Shown in pieces: positions 1 to 9,983 of a stretch of 64,000 bases of DNA. The DNA comes from Brasenia schreberi. Its lineage: Eukaryota; Streptophyta; Magnoliopsida; Nymphaeales; Cabombaceae. The position numbers were made by a program, and so were the translations under genes. How positions within the stretch are numbered: position 1 is the stretch's first letter; the number at the start of each line of letters is the position of its first letter. The stretch spans positions 17,664,501 to 17,728,500 of the forward strand of contig JAYKKT010000089.1 in the NCBI GenBank assembly GCA_036023115.1. The letters are read 5' to 3'. Below the pieces are notes generated by a model. The model saw only the letters and a program-made list of their open reading frames with translations. It made no database searches and had not been told where the DNA came from.

Positions 1-681
1 GTGTGTAAGTCTTTCAATTCAAACACGCACCCACATTGAGCCTTCGCTCTTATTTGCAAGACCCGAGTAAGGGCTCATATACATAAGATATATACATATT
101 TCCCTTCGGTTATTTCCCTTCGGTTATTTCCCTTCGGTTATTTCCCTTCTGTTATTTCCCTTCAGCATTGTCTTTACATTTCGGGTTTTCCCTTTGGAGT
201 AGCGTGAGTTTGCATTGCATCTACGCCATACCACGAGGTAGGACGCATATTGCATCGAAGCAACCCCCGCTCGAATTCGCCCATGTAGTGGAGTGTTCAT
301 AACACACAAACTAGGCGACCCAAAAAAGGGATAAAAGAAAAGACTTAGGCACGTACAAATCCACGTGATCTAAAACATGCAATCGCATCTTAAAGACCCG
401 AAATAGACACCTCGAACCGTTTCGTAGATTTTCTCCCTAAAAACTCGATTTTTGCAAAAGCGTACAGACCGACCCTTGCGCATCGGTGCAAGAAGGTCTG
501 CGACGACAAGAGCTCACTTGCTCACAGTCGCCACGTTTAGAAGTCAGTATTGATATATCTTCGCTAGCTTAAGTAAGCTAGCTGGCACGCCCTGTTTGTA
601 TACATAGGCCTTAGACGCACGATAAAGATCCACTCCAAGCCACGAAAGGGGCGAAGAGGCGGGGATTTTCGCGCGTCTACA
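1..681 (+). mobile_element. LTR L: 3' end of an LTR entering from the left
   Basis: This is the last part of an LTR: the final tandem-repeat unit, the short CCCTTCGGTTATTT-type repeats, the U5 stem-loop, the GCTAGC hairpin and the terminal TCTACA. It matches the 3' ends of the full LTRs in the window. The LTR stops at 681 and the protease-region coding sequence of element 0 begins at 682 with no primer-binding site between them. It is therefore the right edge of an insertion into element 0, with possible duplication GTTGA at 682-686. Its left partner lies outside the window, so solo LTR and full element cannot be told apart. The run of CCCTTCGGTTATTT repeats is most like that of element B. 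Confidence 0.88.
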
Positions 682-1698
682 GTTGATTCGAACATAAGTC
701 CGGAATCCCTGTCTGCCCAAGTGGCTTCATTAGGAGCAAAATTGCCCATCACTTTTTCGGAAGATGATGTAGATAGACCCTACGAGTCCCACAACCAGGC
801 CCTGCATATCGAGGTGGTTCTGAATAACCACTCTCTGGACAGGTGCCTAGTTGATGGGGGAGGAGGGCTCAACATCCTTCCATTTCATGTGGCGTACCAA
901 ATTGGAGTCACCTTGACTTCAGTAAACCCAAGCCCCATCGTTATCACTGGATACGATGGAAATGCATCTAGGCCATTAGGATCGATCAAACTTCCAATGG
1001 AAACGGGAGGGATCGCACACACGATTGTGTTCCATGTTTTGGACAACCACCCCCATTATAACCTATTGTTGGGAAGACCCTGGATACACAGCTTGTGCGT
1101 TGTACCATCCACCTTCCACAGGTGTGTCAAGATCCCTTTCAGGGACCAGGTCGTGGTGATCCTAAGTGAGAGTCACCCACAGCTTCAGGGGATCATAAAC
1201 TCCCCTTGTTTATCAAGCTCCCAGACCCATGAGGCTGACCTGGGGCAAATTGTGATTGAGCCGCCAAGGATCGTGTTAAACAACCCTAGGAAGGTTGTAT
1301 GTGTGAAGGGGCCACCCAAAGTAGGCCCCCTCCCGATTCTAACCCTTCTAGGAAAACCCAAGCGTTTTCTATTTCCAAAGCCCCTGGACAAGAGACCATA
1401 TGAGCACAATATGGACGACAACAAGTTCCAGGACCACGATCTTTATCAAAACTTTTCCAAAAACAAGAAATCGTGGAACATGTTGTTAAACATGGGCTAC
1501 ACGCCCTACAAAAGTCTAGAGGCACAAAACCAGGGTCTCCTAGAGCCCATCCTTCCTAGGGCCAATCCAAGCCGATATGGGATCGGCTATACTCCCAGAA
1601 TACCGCCGGAGCCACCCCCTGTGACCACCTGGGTCAAGGGTGCCCCGAAACCTACCTTAGAAGAAACCTACGATTTAGATCTCCTATTCCGAGTCTAA
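682..1698 (+). CDS. gag-pro polyprotein C-terminal part, retropepsin-like protease (element 0)
   Basis: The frame is open from the LTR boundary at 682; a GTG at 721 is only an internal codon, since the true gag start was upstream and is lost. The product is the C-terminal part of a gag-pro polyprotein. The protease active-site region reads RCLVDGGGG followed by LNILP, the plant Tat form of the D-T/S-G motif, and NLLLGRPWIHSL is the conserved second protease motif. The tail is rich in Pro and basic residues and has no recognised domain. It ends at TAA 1696-1698, 25 bases before the pol ATG and in another frame. Its job would be to cleave Gag and Pol inside the particle. Without N-terminal gag it is a fragment. 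Confidence 0.85.
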   Translation, partial: VDSNISPESLSAQVASLGAKLPITFSEDDVDRPYESHNQALHIEVVLNNHSLDRCLVDGGGGLNILPFHVAYQIGVTLTSVNPSPIVITGYDGNASRPLGSIKLPMETGGIAHTIVFHVLDNHPHYNLLLGRPWIHSLCVVPSTFHRCVKIPFRDQVVVILSESHPQLQGIINSPCLSSSQTHEADLGQIVIEPPRIVLNNPRKVVCVKGPPKVGPLPILTLLGKPKRFLFPKPLDKRPYEHNMDDNKFQDHDLYQNFSKNKKSWNMLLNMGYTPYKSLEAQNQGLLEPILPRANPSRYGIGYTPRIPPEPPPVTTWVKGAPKPTLEETYDLDLLFRV

Positions 1699-1710
1699 CC
1701 CGTAGTGTTT

Positions 1711-1726
1711 TCCCTTTGTAGGTATG
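1711..1726 (+). promoter_or_regulatory. splice-acceptor-like pyrimidine tract and TAG before pol ATG (element 0)
   Basis: TCCCTTTGTAG, then GT, then the pol ATG at 1724. The same arrangement is kept before the pol ATG at 21862 (element 2), 34758 on the minus strand (element 1) and 59525 (element B). Ogre-type elements have an intron between protease and RT; here only the acceptor-like end is visible. Function is inferred. Confidence 0.4.
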
Positions 1727-3927
1727 ACGGAAGATCCCTTTTCTAAAAACACAAAAACATTTGAAAAGCTTAACATCAAAAAAATCGAAAAACAAGAAAA
1801 ACCAAAAACAATGGAAAAACAAAAAATCGAAAATAGAGTACTTTGTATAGTTCCCAAAGTTCTTGTTTTACAAAATCCCAAAAAAATCGAAAATTTGGAA
1901 AGTACCAAAAAGATTTTGTACATAGCTGCTCCTGGTAGGACTTTGGCAAAAGAAAAAGATTTCGAAAGAAACGTCGTCTGCATAGCCAGACCAAAAATTT
2001 TGAAATTACTTGAAAATTTGAGTACAAAACCAGGTGCTTTTGAAAACTACGCATCGAATTCCCTCAGGTCTATAGCCCACGAGAATGATCAAAGCCCAGA
2101 AGTGGATCCCCTTGAGGAAGATCCCACTTCTGAGCTCCCAGAATTTCATAAAATTCTCGATTTTGAAAGACCTTCCAATTCAGTAGGAGGAGATTTCATA
2201 GAGGTGAACCTAGGGGATGATTCCAATCCCAAAACCATCAAAATAGGCGCATGCTTGCATGAACATGAAAGATCAGCATTCATTGCATTTCTACGAACCC
2301 ATTTAGATGTGTTTGCATGGACGTATGAAGACATGCCGGGCATAGACCCCAGCATTGTCAAGCATCGTCTTCCCTTATTTGTGGATGTAAAACCCATAAA
2401 GCAGAAGCTTAGGAAAATACACCCGAATGTACACACGCAAGTCAAAGAGGGTTTAGAAGATCTGCTAAAAGCCGGATTTATAAAACCCATTGCGTATTCT
2501 GATTGGTTGTCAAACATCGTTGTAGTTCGAAAAACCAATGGGAAAATTCGAATATGCATCGATTTCAGAAACCTGAATAAAGCCACTCCAAAGGATAATT
2601 ATCCTTTACCAAACATAGATTTGATAGTCGATAGTACTGCAAATCATGAAATGTTTTCGTTTATGGATGGCTATTCAGGCTATAATCAAATCAAACTAAG
2701 TCCACGAGATCAGGGTAAGACCGCCTTCACAACCCCATGGGGCATGTACTGCTATACAGTCATGCCCTTTGGTTTGAAAAATGCCGGCGCAATATACCAA
2801 TGAGCCATGACCATGATCTTCCATGATCAAATTCATGAGCTCGTAGAAGTGTATGTAGATGATCTCTTGGCAAAATCCAAAACCCGATGCACCCATATCA
2901 AATGTTTACAAAAGATTTTTGAAAGGCTTAGGCTTTACAAAGTAAAGCTAAACCCTCAAAAATGTGTATTCGGGGTAGAATCAGGGAAGCTTCTGGGCTT
3001 TATGGTGAGCCAAAGGGGTATAGAAGTCGACCCCTCTAAGTATCGAGCCATCATAGACATGGCTCCACCCTCCAATCTCACCCAAATCCGTAGCCTCCAA
3101 GGTCGTTTACAATCCGTTCGTCGATTCATATCGAATCTGGCGATTAGATGCGAACCCTTCAACAAACTGTTGAGGAAGGGCACGAAATTCTTATGGGATG
3201 ACGAATGCCAGAAGTCCTTTGAGAGACTAAAGGCATACCTGGTTAATCCCCCCGTTTTGAATCCTCCAAAGCAAGGAAAACCACTTTTACTCTACATCTC
3301 CGTGCATGCGAATGCTTTAGGAGCCCTATTGGCTCAATACGAGGATGACACCCATAAGGAGTATGACATCTACTATATTTTCGAAAACTCTCTTGGCTTG
3401 TGAACGAAATTATCAGGCCATGGAGAAGACGTGCTTGGCCCTAGTTTGGGCCTGCCAAAAATTCAGACACTATTTCCTAGATCATGAGATCCGGATAGTG
3501 TCCAAGCTTGATCCAATCAAGCACTTGTTCGAAAAACCCATTCTCATGGGTAGATTGGGCAAATGGCAACTCCTTCTAATGGAGTATGACCTGAAATATC
3601 ATCACCAGATCTCCATTAAGGGGCAAGCCCTAGCAGATTACGTAGCTGAGTTCCCCTTAGAGGATGCATATCCCACACTTGTTGAAATGCCTGATGAAGG
3701 CATATTGTAAAACCATTTTCAAAACCACATTTTGGCAAATTCTTTCAAAAACCAAGTGTGGAAGATGCACTTTGATGGGGCACGAAACCAACGAGGTGCT
3801 GGTGCTGGGGTCATCCTCATCTCACCTGAAAAGGGTGAGATTCCTATAGCAGTCCGCCTAGATTTCGAATGTTCCAACAACGTAGCTGAGTATGAAGCAC
3901 TCATACAAGGCTTAAGAATTTCGAAAA
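1724..3927 (+). pseudogene. pol: RT, connection RNase H, start of second RNase H (element 0, broken)
   Basis: Starts at ATG 1724, right after a splice-acceptor-like TTTGTAG. The first ~190 codons are a Lys/Glu-rich linker. RT follows, with DWLSNIVVVRKTNGKIRIC, FMDGYSGYNQIKL, MPFGLKNAGA and YVDD (near 2852). Breaks: CGA to TGA at 2801-2803 within RT, an extra T near 3380 (frameshift in the connection RNase H), and CAA to TAA at 3708-3710. After that the second RNase H begins (KMHFDGARNQRGAG, with NNVAEYEAL) until element A interrupts it. The RT-RNase H would copy element RNA into DNA. Both stops named here are C-to-T changes, as expected from deamination of methylated cytosine. Non-functional. 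Confidence 0.9.
3923..3927 (+). repeat. Target-site duplication GAAAA (element A, left)
   Basis: GAAAA directly before the TGTAAACACC end of element A. The partner is at 51923-51927. Joining the two flanks gives an uninterrupted RNase H reading (LRISK then TLGASC), as in the uninterrupted copy of element 2. Confidence 0.93.
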
Positions 3928-5153
3928 TGTAAACACCCCGAAATCCCACGAATTTCGCAAATCAACCTGGTTTTGTAAAAGCAGCCCCAAAGGGCTATTT
4001 TGAGTCTGGAAACCCAGGAGCCTTCCAGACAACCCTGTATATATGTTTTAAACTTTATCTTTCAAAAATATACAATATGGCTTTTAAAAACCTTTTTAAA
4101 CATGTTTTTGAAACCCCGAAGCAGCTCTAGCCTAATCCAGACAGAACCAAGAGAGCTAAGGAGAGCCCGAAATCGGAGCACATGTCGAGCCCGGCACAGC
4201 AACTCTCGTATCAAATCCACACCCCCAGGATCTCGAACGTCCAAGACCCTGCTATCATCGAAACATCATTTGAAGTCATCTCCGGAATTCGAAACAGAGG
4301 CGAACGATCATGTTGGCGAAGACCCAACGCAGACGGAGCACTGATGCTGTCAGGCCCTGCACAAACCGTTCGTTTTGAACACTGCTCGAAGGAGTCAGAG
4401 TTCAGTTTGGATCGGATCTGGACCATATATATCCAGATCCCAATCCAAACCCATGTATGGACTTGGATTTGGATTTCGATTCAAAAATCCAATCCAATAT
4501 CCATATCCATGGCCCACATCACCTTCTCATAAATGGAGGTGGGGCCCACTTGAATTTCACGTGGGATTATGGGCATGAGAGAGAGTGGGGGTGGATAAGA
4601 TCAAGTGTGTGTTGTAATTAAGCTTGACTTGTGTGTCAAGTTTGGGGTTAATCATGTGAGTTAGCCTAATTAAATGGGTTTAAGCTTGTAATTAGCCAAA
4701 ACCTAACCTAGGGCTGCACCAACATGATGTAGTTAAGGTCTATGGGCCATGCAAAGGGAGCTCCTTCACCTAAACCTAACCAAAAACACCTAATCCTAGC
4801 CTTCTACCCTAATCCGGCCCTAATCTGAGCCTAATCACCTAACCCACTTCCCTAATCCCAACCTAATCACCTAACCCACTTCCCTAATCCTTCCCTAAAC
4901 CTAGGTTAATTTCCCTAAACCTAGCCTAATCCTAGCATAATCACCTAACCTACCTCACTAAACCTCACAGTAGAACCAACCCACCTAGCTAAACCCTAAA
5001 CCTCTAAACCACCCCTAGCCCACAACCTACCCAAACCACTAGTATTTAAAATATCTGGCCCTACCCTTTCCAGCCAACCTTATCACCACACCACCCTACC
5101 TAAACCACCTAACCACTACCCCAAAACCAGCCCTAACCAACCTAGCCCAGCCC

Positions 5154-5161
5154 TATATAAA
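5154..5161 (+). promoter_or_regulatory. TATA box of element A 5' LTR
   Basis: TATATAAA followed by a C-run/G-run (CCCCCCCTTGGGGG). The same core sits at the matching place in every full LTR of this subtype. Transcription would start about 30 bp downstream, giving a leader of about 2.1 kb before the primer site. No transcript data support this here. Confidence 0.7.
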
Positions 5162-5864
5162 CTCCCCCCCTTGGGGGCGGGTTTTTCCAATCGAGAAGCC
5201 CTCTTCCACCAGCCGGGTCCTCCCCTTCCCAGCTCAGCCGACTCCCATCCTTGCTCCACTTGCCCCACAGCCCGCCTCCATCTGCGCCATTACCTCCCAA
5301 CCGAGCACCACCACCGCCACCACCATTCCAGCCGAAGTCCCCCTCGCCATCCTCTTCACCCGATCGAACCAGCCGAGCCCCCACATCCGGCTGCTCCTCA
5401 ACCACCTGCCGCCTTCCACCATCCGGTTAGTACCCTACACTCCACCTTACTCCTTCTTCACTCCCTCTCCACTCTCAGCCACCTAACCCCCTACCATATC
5501 ACCCTAACACCAGCCATTCCACTTGCTGCCGCCACTCCCCCTCGGCCAGACCCATAATCACCCTAACTACCCGCCACCACTTAGACACCTTAGCAACCCG
5601 CCAACCTTAGGTGCCCCATTAGATCTTCCCTTGAGCTTCCCTTAGTGCCATACTCCCTTAGTGACCCTACTTAAGCCCTTTAGCCCAACACGCCAAAAAC
5701 AACCCTTCCCTAGCAGCCGGCCACCTTCAAAGCGCCTCTTCCGTGCACCAAGGACATCCGGCCAGCACCTCCCCTTTGCCGTTCTACTCCGCAGAGCTCC
5801 CTTTGGCAGCCCAAGGCGAAGGCCAAGCCCACGCTCAAGCAAGGCATCTTCGGACCAACTATTA

Positions 5865-6076
5865 GTAAGTGCCTAACTCGGTCTTTAGTTGTATACTTGC
5901 TTGAGATTCAATTCGATACGGGGTTGTAATAATGGAGCATAGTCTCCCCCCGCTTGTAATAACGTGGCTTGGCACACCCACACACGTGCACTCTCTTAGT
6001 TGTGCATGATTTTGAACACACACGGGCCTAATCAGCCCCTAATACATAAATATATACATATACTTTAATTTTGTAG
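5865..6076 (+). other. Candidate leader intron in element A 5' LTR
   Basis: GTAAGT at 5865 and a T-rich tract ending TTTTGTAG at 6076, 212 nt apart, with CTAAT branch-like motifs upstream of the acceptor. The same pair spans 14525-14737 and 28782-28994 (213 nt) and 50571-50782 (212 nt). Splicing is inferred only. Confidence 0.4.
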
Positions 6077-6100
6077 GGTTTTGCTTAAGTTGGGTGTGTT

Positions 6101-6720
6101 GTCTTTCAATTCAAGCACGCACACACATTGAGCCTTCGCTCTTATTTGAAAGACCCAAGTAAGGGCCGACCTATACTATTTGGGTTTTCATTTCATGTCG
6201 TGTGTGTAAGTCTTTCAATTCAAGCACTCACACACATTGAGCCTTCGCTCTTATTTGAAAGACCCAAGTAAGGGCCGACCTATACTATTTGGGTTTTCAT
6301 TTCATGTCGTGTGTGTAAGTCTTTCAATTCAAGCACTCACACACATTGAGCCTTCGCTCTTATTTGAAAGACCCAAGTAAGGGCCGACCTATACTATTTC
6401 GGTTTTCATTTCATGTCGTGTGTGTAAGTCTTTTGATTCAAGCACTCACACACATTGAGCCTTCGTTCTTATTTGAAAGACCCAAGTAAGGGCTGTGTTA
6501 TACTATTTGGGTTTAATTTCATGTTGTGTGCGTAGTACTTCAATTCAAGCACTCACACACATTGACCTTTCGCTCTTATTCCCAAGACCTTAGTCAAGGC
6601 CATACTGCAAGTTATATTTGGGTTTAATTTCATGTCGTGTGTGTAAGTCTTTCAATTCAAGCACGCACCCACATTGAGCCTTCGCTCTTATTTGCAAGAC
6701 CCGAGTAAGGGCCCATATAC
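6101..6720 (+). repeat. Tandem array of ~109-bp units (element A 5' LTR)
   Basis: Units start at 6101, 6210, 6319, 6428, 6535 and 6647. The first four are near-identical, the last ones are variants; the 6647 unit grades into the unique U5 part. A typical unit contains GTAAGTCTTTCAATTCAAGC, ACACACATTGAGC and TTGAAAGACCCAAGTAAGGG. GTCTTTCAA and TTGAAAGAC within a unit are exact inverted repeats. Confidence 0.93.
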
Positions 6721-7098
6721 ATACTCTATATATATATATATATATCTCCTTTCGGCATTTACATTACAAGTCATTTCCCTTTGGTTATTTCCCTTCGGCA
6801 TTGTCTTTACATTCGGGTTTTCCCTTTGGAGTAGGGTGAGTTCGCATTGCATCTACGCCATACCACGAGGTAGGACACCTATTGCATCAAAGCAAGCCCC
6901 GCTCAAATTCGCCCATGTAGTGGAGTGTTCATAACACACAAACTAGGTGGCCCATAAAGGGATAAAAGGAAAGACTTAGGCACGTGCAAATCCATGTGAT
7001 CTAAAATCTGCAATCGCATCTAAAAGACCTGAATTAGACACCTTGAACCGCTTCGTAGGCCTTCTATCCCAAAAAAAACTCGATTTTTGCAAAGCGTA

Positions 7099-7227
7099 CA
7101 GACTGACCCTTGCGCATCGATGCAAGAAGGTCTGCGATGACAAGAGCTCACTTGCTCACAGTTCCCATGATTAGAAGTCAGTTTAAAATATATCTTCGCT
7201 AGCTTAGGTAAGCTAGCTGGCACGCCC
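7099..7227 (+). other. U5 stem-loops and primer-site-like decamer (element A 5' LTR)
   Basis: The 36-nt block 7099-7134 has outer arms CAGAC/GTCTG and inner arms CTTGC/GCAAG. The hairpin GCTAGCTTAGGTAAGCTAGC is at 7198-7217, immediately followed by TGGCACGCCC (7218-7227), identical to the first ten bases of the primer-binding site at 7322. All are found in the other LTRs. A structured RNA role is inferred. Confidence 0.5.
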
Positions 7228-7321
7228 TGTTTACATAAATAGGCCTTAGACGCATGAGAGGATCCACTCCAAGCCCAGAAAAGGCAAAGAGGCGTGGGGA
7301 TTTTCGCGCGTCTATAGAGAT

Positions 7322-7339
7322 TGGCACGCCCGGTGGGAC
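7322..7339 (+). promoter_or_regulatory. Primer-binding site of element A
   Basis: TGGCACGCCCGGTGGGAC, five bases after the LTR end. The leading TGGC is the complement of a tRNA 3' end (GCCA). The tRNA species is not certain; the motif resembles the tRNA-Arg-type sites of Ogre/Tat elements. Confidence 0.8.
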
Positions 7340-7456
7340 GTGAGCCTTTCAAAAGTCGAGTTTTAAGTTAGGAGCTTCCAAAAATTTTCAAAGAGGTGTC
7401 ATTTTAACTTGTTTTCTTTGCTTGTACTTAGGACATTTTGAAAAAGCTTGAAAAGC

Positions 7457-8775
7457 ATGTCAAAATCCAATCTAAGTGAAGTGTCGAGCCAAGGCTCATG
7501 CTTATCAAGTTCTCACTCTAGGAGGATTTTCAAAAACTAGATGAAATCGAGGACTTGAGAAAGGAGTTTGAGGCCAAAATCGATGCTCTCAACCAAGAGG
7601 CTGAAGTAGGTGATTCATGTTCATCAAATGGTGAACCAAGGCCTAAGAAAAAATCGGAAAAACCTCGCAAGCACAAAGAGGCCTGCGTAATGGAAGGCAA
7701 CAAATACCACGAGTCCTTTACACAAAAGGACCGTAAAGCCCTACAGCAGTTGCTGAAAGGGCAGAATAAAGAGAAAAGAAGCTACGCCCTGTCTGATTTC
7801 CTTCCTATGGATTACGAAACAAACAGTGACGATGAAATACCGAACTTCCATCGGTATGATGGCATGGGAGACCCTAGGTCTCGCTTGCAGCTTTTCTCGC
7901 GTCGAGCCCATAAGAAGAAAAAGGACTCGATGAAATGGGTGTATTGGTTTCCTTTATCCCTTAAAGGCACAGCTGCCAAATGGCTGGCTTCCTGCGACTT
8001 AAGCCAGTTCGCTACTTTTGAAGAGTGAATACCTTAAGGGATACAAAGCAAGGCATGAACGAAGACGTACATGCCTTCATTATAAGATGGAGGTCACTTT
8101 TGGGCCAAGTGCGAGAGCCCATATCCGAAGGATGCGCAGTCATGCTCATCCTAGATAACTTTAAAAGCGAGTTAAAAACCCTTCTCTCGCTCCATGAGAT
8201 CTCAACTTTCCATAAGTTGATCAAAAAGGCATCCCTTTTCGAAACCAACTTGAGAAAAGGGACATACGATCACTTATGGAAAGAAAGTGCCATTTCTAAA
8301 ACCGGCTTGGAAAAGCCCATCACTTATGGGCTACCCACGATGGACAAAGGGGCAAAGCCCCATAAAATCGCCAATGTCCGGGTGGATCCAGGAGTGGCAG
8401 GCACTTCTAAAAATTTTGAAAAACTAGAAAACAAAAGGGAGCGAACCTTTCAAAAACCGGTAGAAAAATGAGAATATACACCGCTAGGGCAATCAGTGTT
8501 GGAGGTCCTAGACCTCCTACTTGCCCAAGGTATGATAGAACTTCCCGAAATCCCCAAAGGAGTCACTTCCAAAGGGGGGTATTTAAATCGATTTTGTAAG
8601 TATCATCGGCTCAAAGGCCATGATACCAAACGCTTCTTTCTCCCTTTTAAATAAAATTGAGAACTTGATAGCGGAGGGCCGGCTCCAGGTCACTGCGGAA
8701 CCTGAGCCACCTCAAGCTATCTTTAAAGAACCCTTTCCCAAACACGCCAGTGGCAGTGGGAAAGGAACGGAGGTA
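7457..8775 (+). pseudogene. gag, truncated and frameshifted (element A)
   Basis: ATG 7457 opens the same MSKSN... N-terminus as the element B gag. A 10-bp deletion in the A-rich stretch near 7540 shifts the frame. Reading resumes with the Lys-rich segment, the QKDRKALQQLLKGQNKEKR helix and the retrotransposon gag domain (FPLSLKGTAAKWLA). A deletion of about 73 bp at 8026 removes the segment after FATFEE, CGG to TGA stops it at 8469-8471, and more frame errors follow in the zinc-knuckle region (near 8635). The copy ends at 8775, where element 1 begins. Gag would form the particle; this one cannot. Confidence 0.88.
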
Positions 8776-9374
8776 TGTATAGACGCGCGAAAATCCCCAC
8801 GCCTCTTCGCCCTTTTCTGGGCTTGGAGTGGATCCTCTCATGCGTCTAAGGCCTATTTGTGTAAACAGGGAGTGCCAGCTAGCTTACCTAAGCTAGCGAA
8901 GATGTATTTTAAACTGACTTCTAATCGTGGCGACTGTGAGCAAGTGAGCTCTTATCGTCGCAGACCTTCTTGCACCGATGCACAAGGGTCGGTCTGTACG
9001 CTTTGCAAAAATCAAGTTTTTGGGATAGAAAAGCCTACGAAGCGGTTCGAGGTGTCTAATTCGGGTCTTTTAGATGCGATTGCAAATTTTAGATCACGTG
9101 GATTTGCACGTGCCTAAGTCTTTCCTTTTATCCCTTTACGGGCCACCTAGTTTGTGTGTTATGAACACTCCACTACATGGGGCGAATTTGAGCGGGGCTT
9201 GCTTTGATGCAATATGCGTCCTACCTCGTGGTATGGCGTAGATGCAATGCAAACTCATGCTACTCCAAAGGGAAAACCCGAAATGTAAAGACAATGCCGA
9301 AGGGAAATAACCGAAGGGAAATGACTTGAAATGTAAATGCCGAAGGGAGATATGTATATAGAGTATGTATATGG

Positions 9375-9983
9375 GCCCTTACTCGGGTCTTGCAAATAAG
9401 AGCGAAGGCTCAATGTGGGTGCGTGCTTGAATTGAAAGACTTACACACACGACATGAAATTAAACCCAAATATAACTTGCAGTATGGCCTTGATTAAGGT
9501 CTTGGGAATAAGAGCGAAAGCTCAATGTGTGTGAGTGCTTGAATTGAAGTACTACGCACACAACATGAAATTAAACCCAAATAGTATAACACGGCCCTTA
9601 CTTGGGTCTTTCAAATAAGAGCGAAGGCACAATGTGTGTGAGTGCTTGAATTGAAAGACTTACACACACGACATGAAATGAAACCCAAATAGTATAGGTC
9701 GGCCCTTACTTGGGTCTTTCAAATAAGAGCGAAGGCTCAATGTGTGTGAGTGCTTGAATTGAAAGACTTACACACACGACATGAAATGAATCTCAAATAG
9801 TATAGGTCGGCCCTTACTTGGGTCTTTCAAATAAGAGCGAAGGCTCAATGTGTGTGAGTGCTTGAATTGAAAGACTTACACACACGACATGAAATGAAAC
9901 CCAAATAGTATAGGTCGGCCCTTACTTGGGTCTTTCAAATAAGAGCGAAAGCTCAATGTGTGTGAGTGCTTGAATTGAAAGAC
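9375..9983 (-). repeat. Tandem array in element 1 3' LTR
   Basis: About six units of ~107-112 bp, in the reverse orientation to the array at 6101. On the plus strand each type-1 unit shows GAGCGAAGGCTCAATGTGTG and TTGAAAGACTTACACACACG. One unit is the variant with CTTGGGAATAAGAGCG in place of CTTTCAAATAAGAGCG. Confidence 0.92.

Larger units (their letters stand above)
682..3927 (+). mobile_element. Element 0, left fragment (protease to second RNase H)
   Basis: Internal part of a Tat-type Ty3/Gypsy element that hosts the other insertions. It starts inside the gag-pro frame (cut by LTR L) and runs through RT and the first RNase H into the second RNase H, where element A interrupts it at a GAAAA site (3923-3927). 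The sequence resumes at 51923 in the same codon context; element 2, uninterrupted at 24060, shows the empty site. Several stops and a frameshift make it the most decayed coding region of the plus-strand copies, in line with being the oldest layer. Confidence 0.92.
3928..7316 (+). repeat. Element A 5' LTR
   Basis: 3,389 bp, TG start to TCTATA end (a one-base variant of the usual TCTACA). In order: a U3 with a 9-bp inverted repeat around the ATATAT core; a ~400-bp C-rich, G-poor stretch of CCTAATC/CCTAACC motifs with telo-box AAACCCTAA (4991-4999); TATATAAA (5154-5161); a C-rich leader; a candidate intron 5865-6076; a tandem array 6101-6720; a TA microsatellite about 6725-6745; the U5 stem-loop 7099-7134; and the hairpin 7198-7217. 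The primer site follows five bases after the end. Confidence 0.93.

Noticed and set aside
2146..2586. Long antisense ORFs over RT (also 22438-22725, 45323-45664 and others)
   Set aside because: They mirror the conserved RT and integrase codons in the reverse frame and recur wherever those domains occur. No start context or domain.
4700..5100. Possible telomere or subtelomere
   Set aside because: CCTAATC/CCTAACC motifs are degenerate, have a fixed place in every LTR, and only one or two exact CCCTAAA units occur.
6101..6720. Possible CRISPR-like array
   Set aside because: Units are ~110 bp and repeat end to end with no unique spacers, inside a plant LTR. No cas genes.
7322..7339. tRNA gene fragment
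   Set aside because: Only an 18-nt primer-binding site at the LTR/internal border; no cloverleaf around it.
8620..9117. ORF joining the end of gag to a Cys-rich tail
   Set aside because: The tail is U5 of the reverse-oriented element 1 LTR read through. A chance fusion at an insertion boundary; the same applies to 16148-17296.
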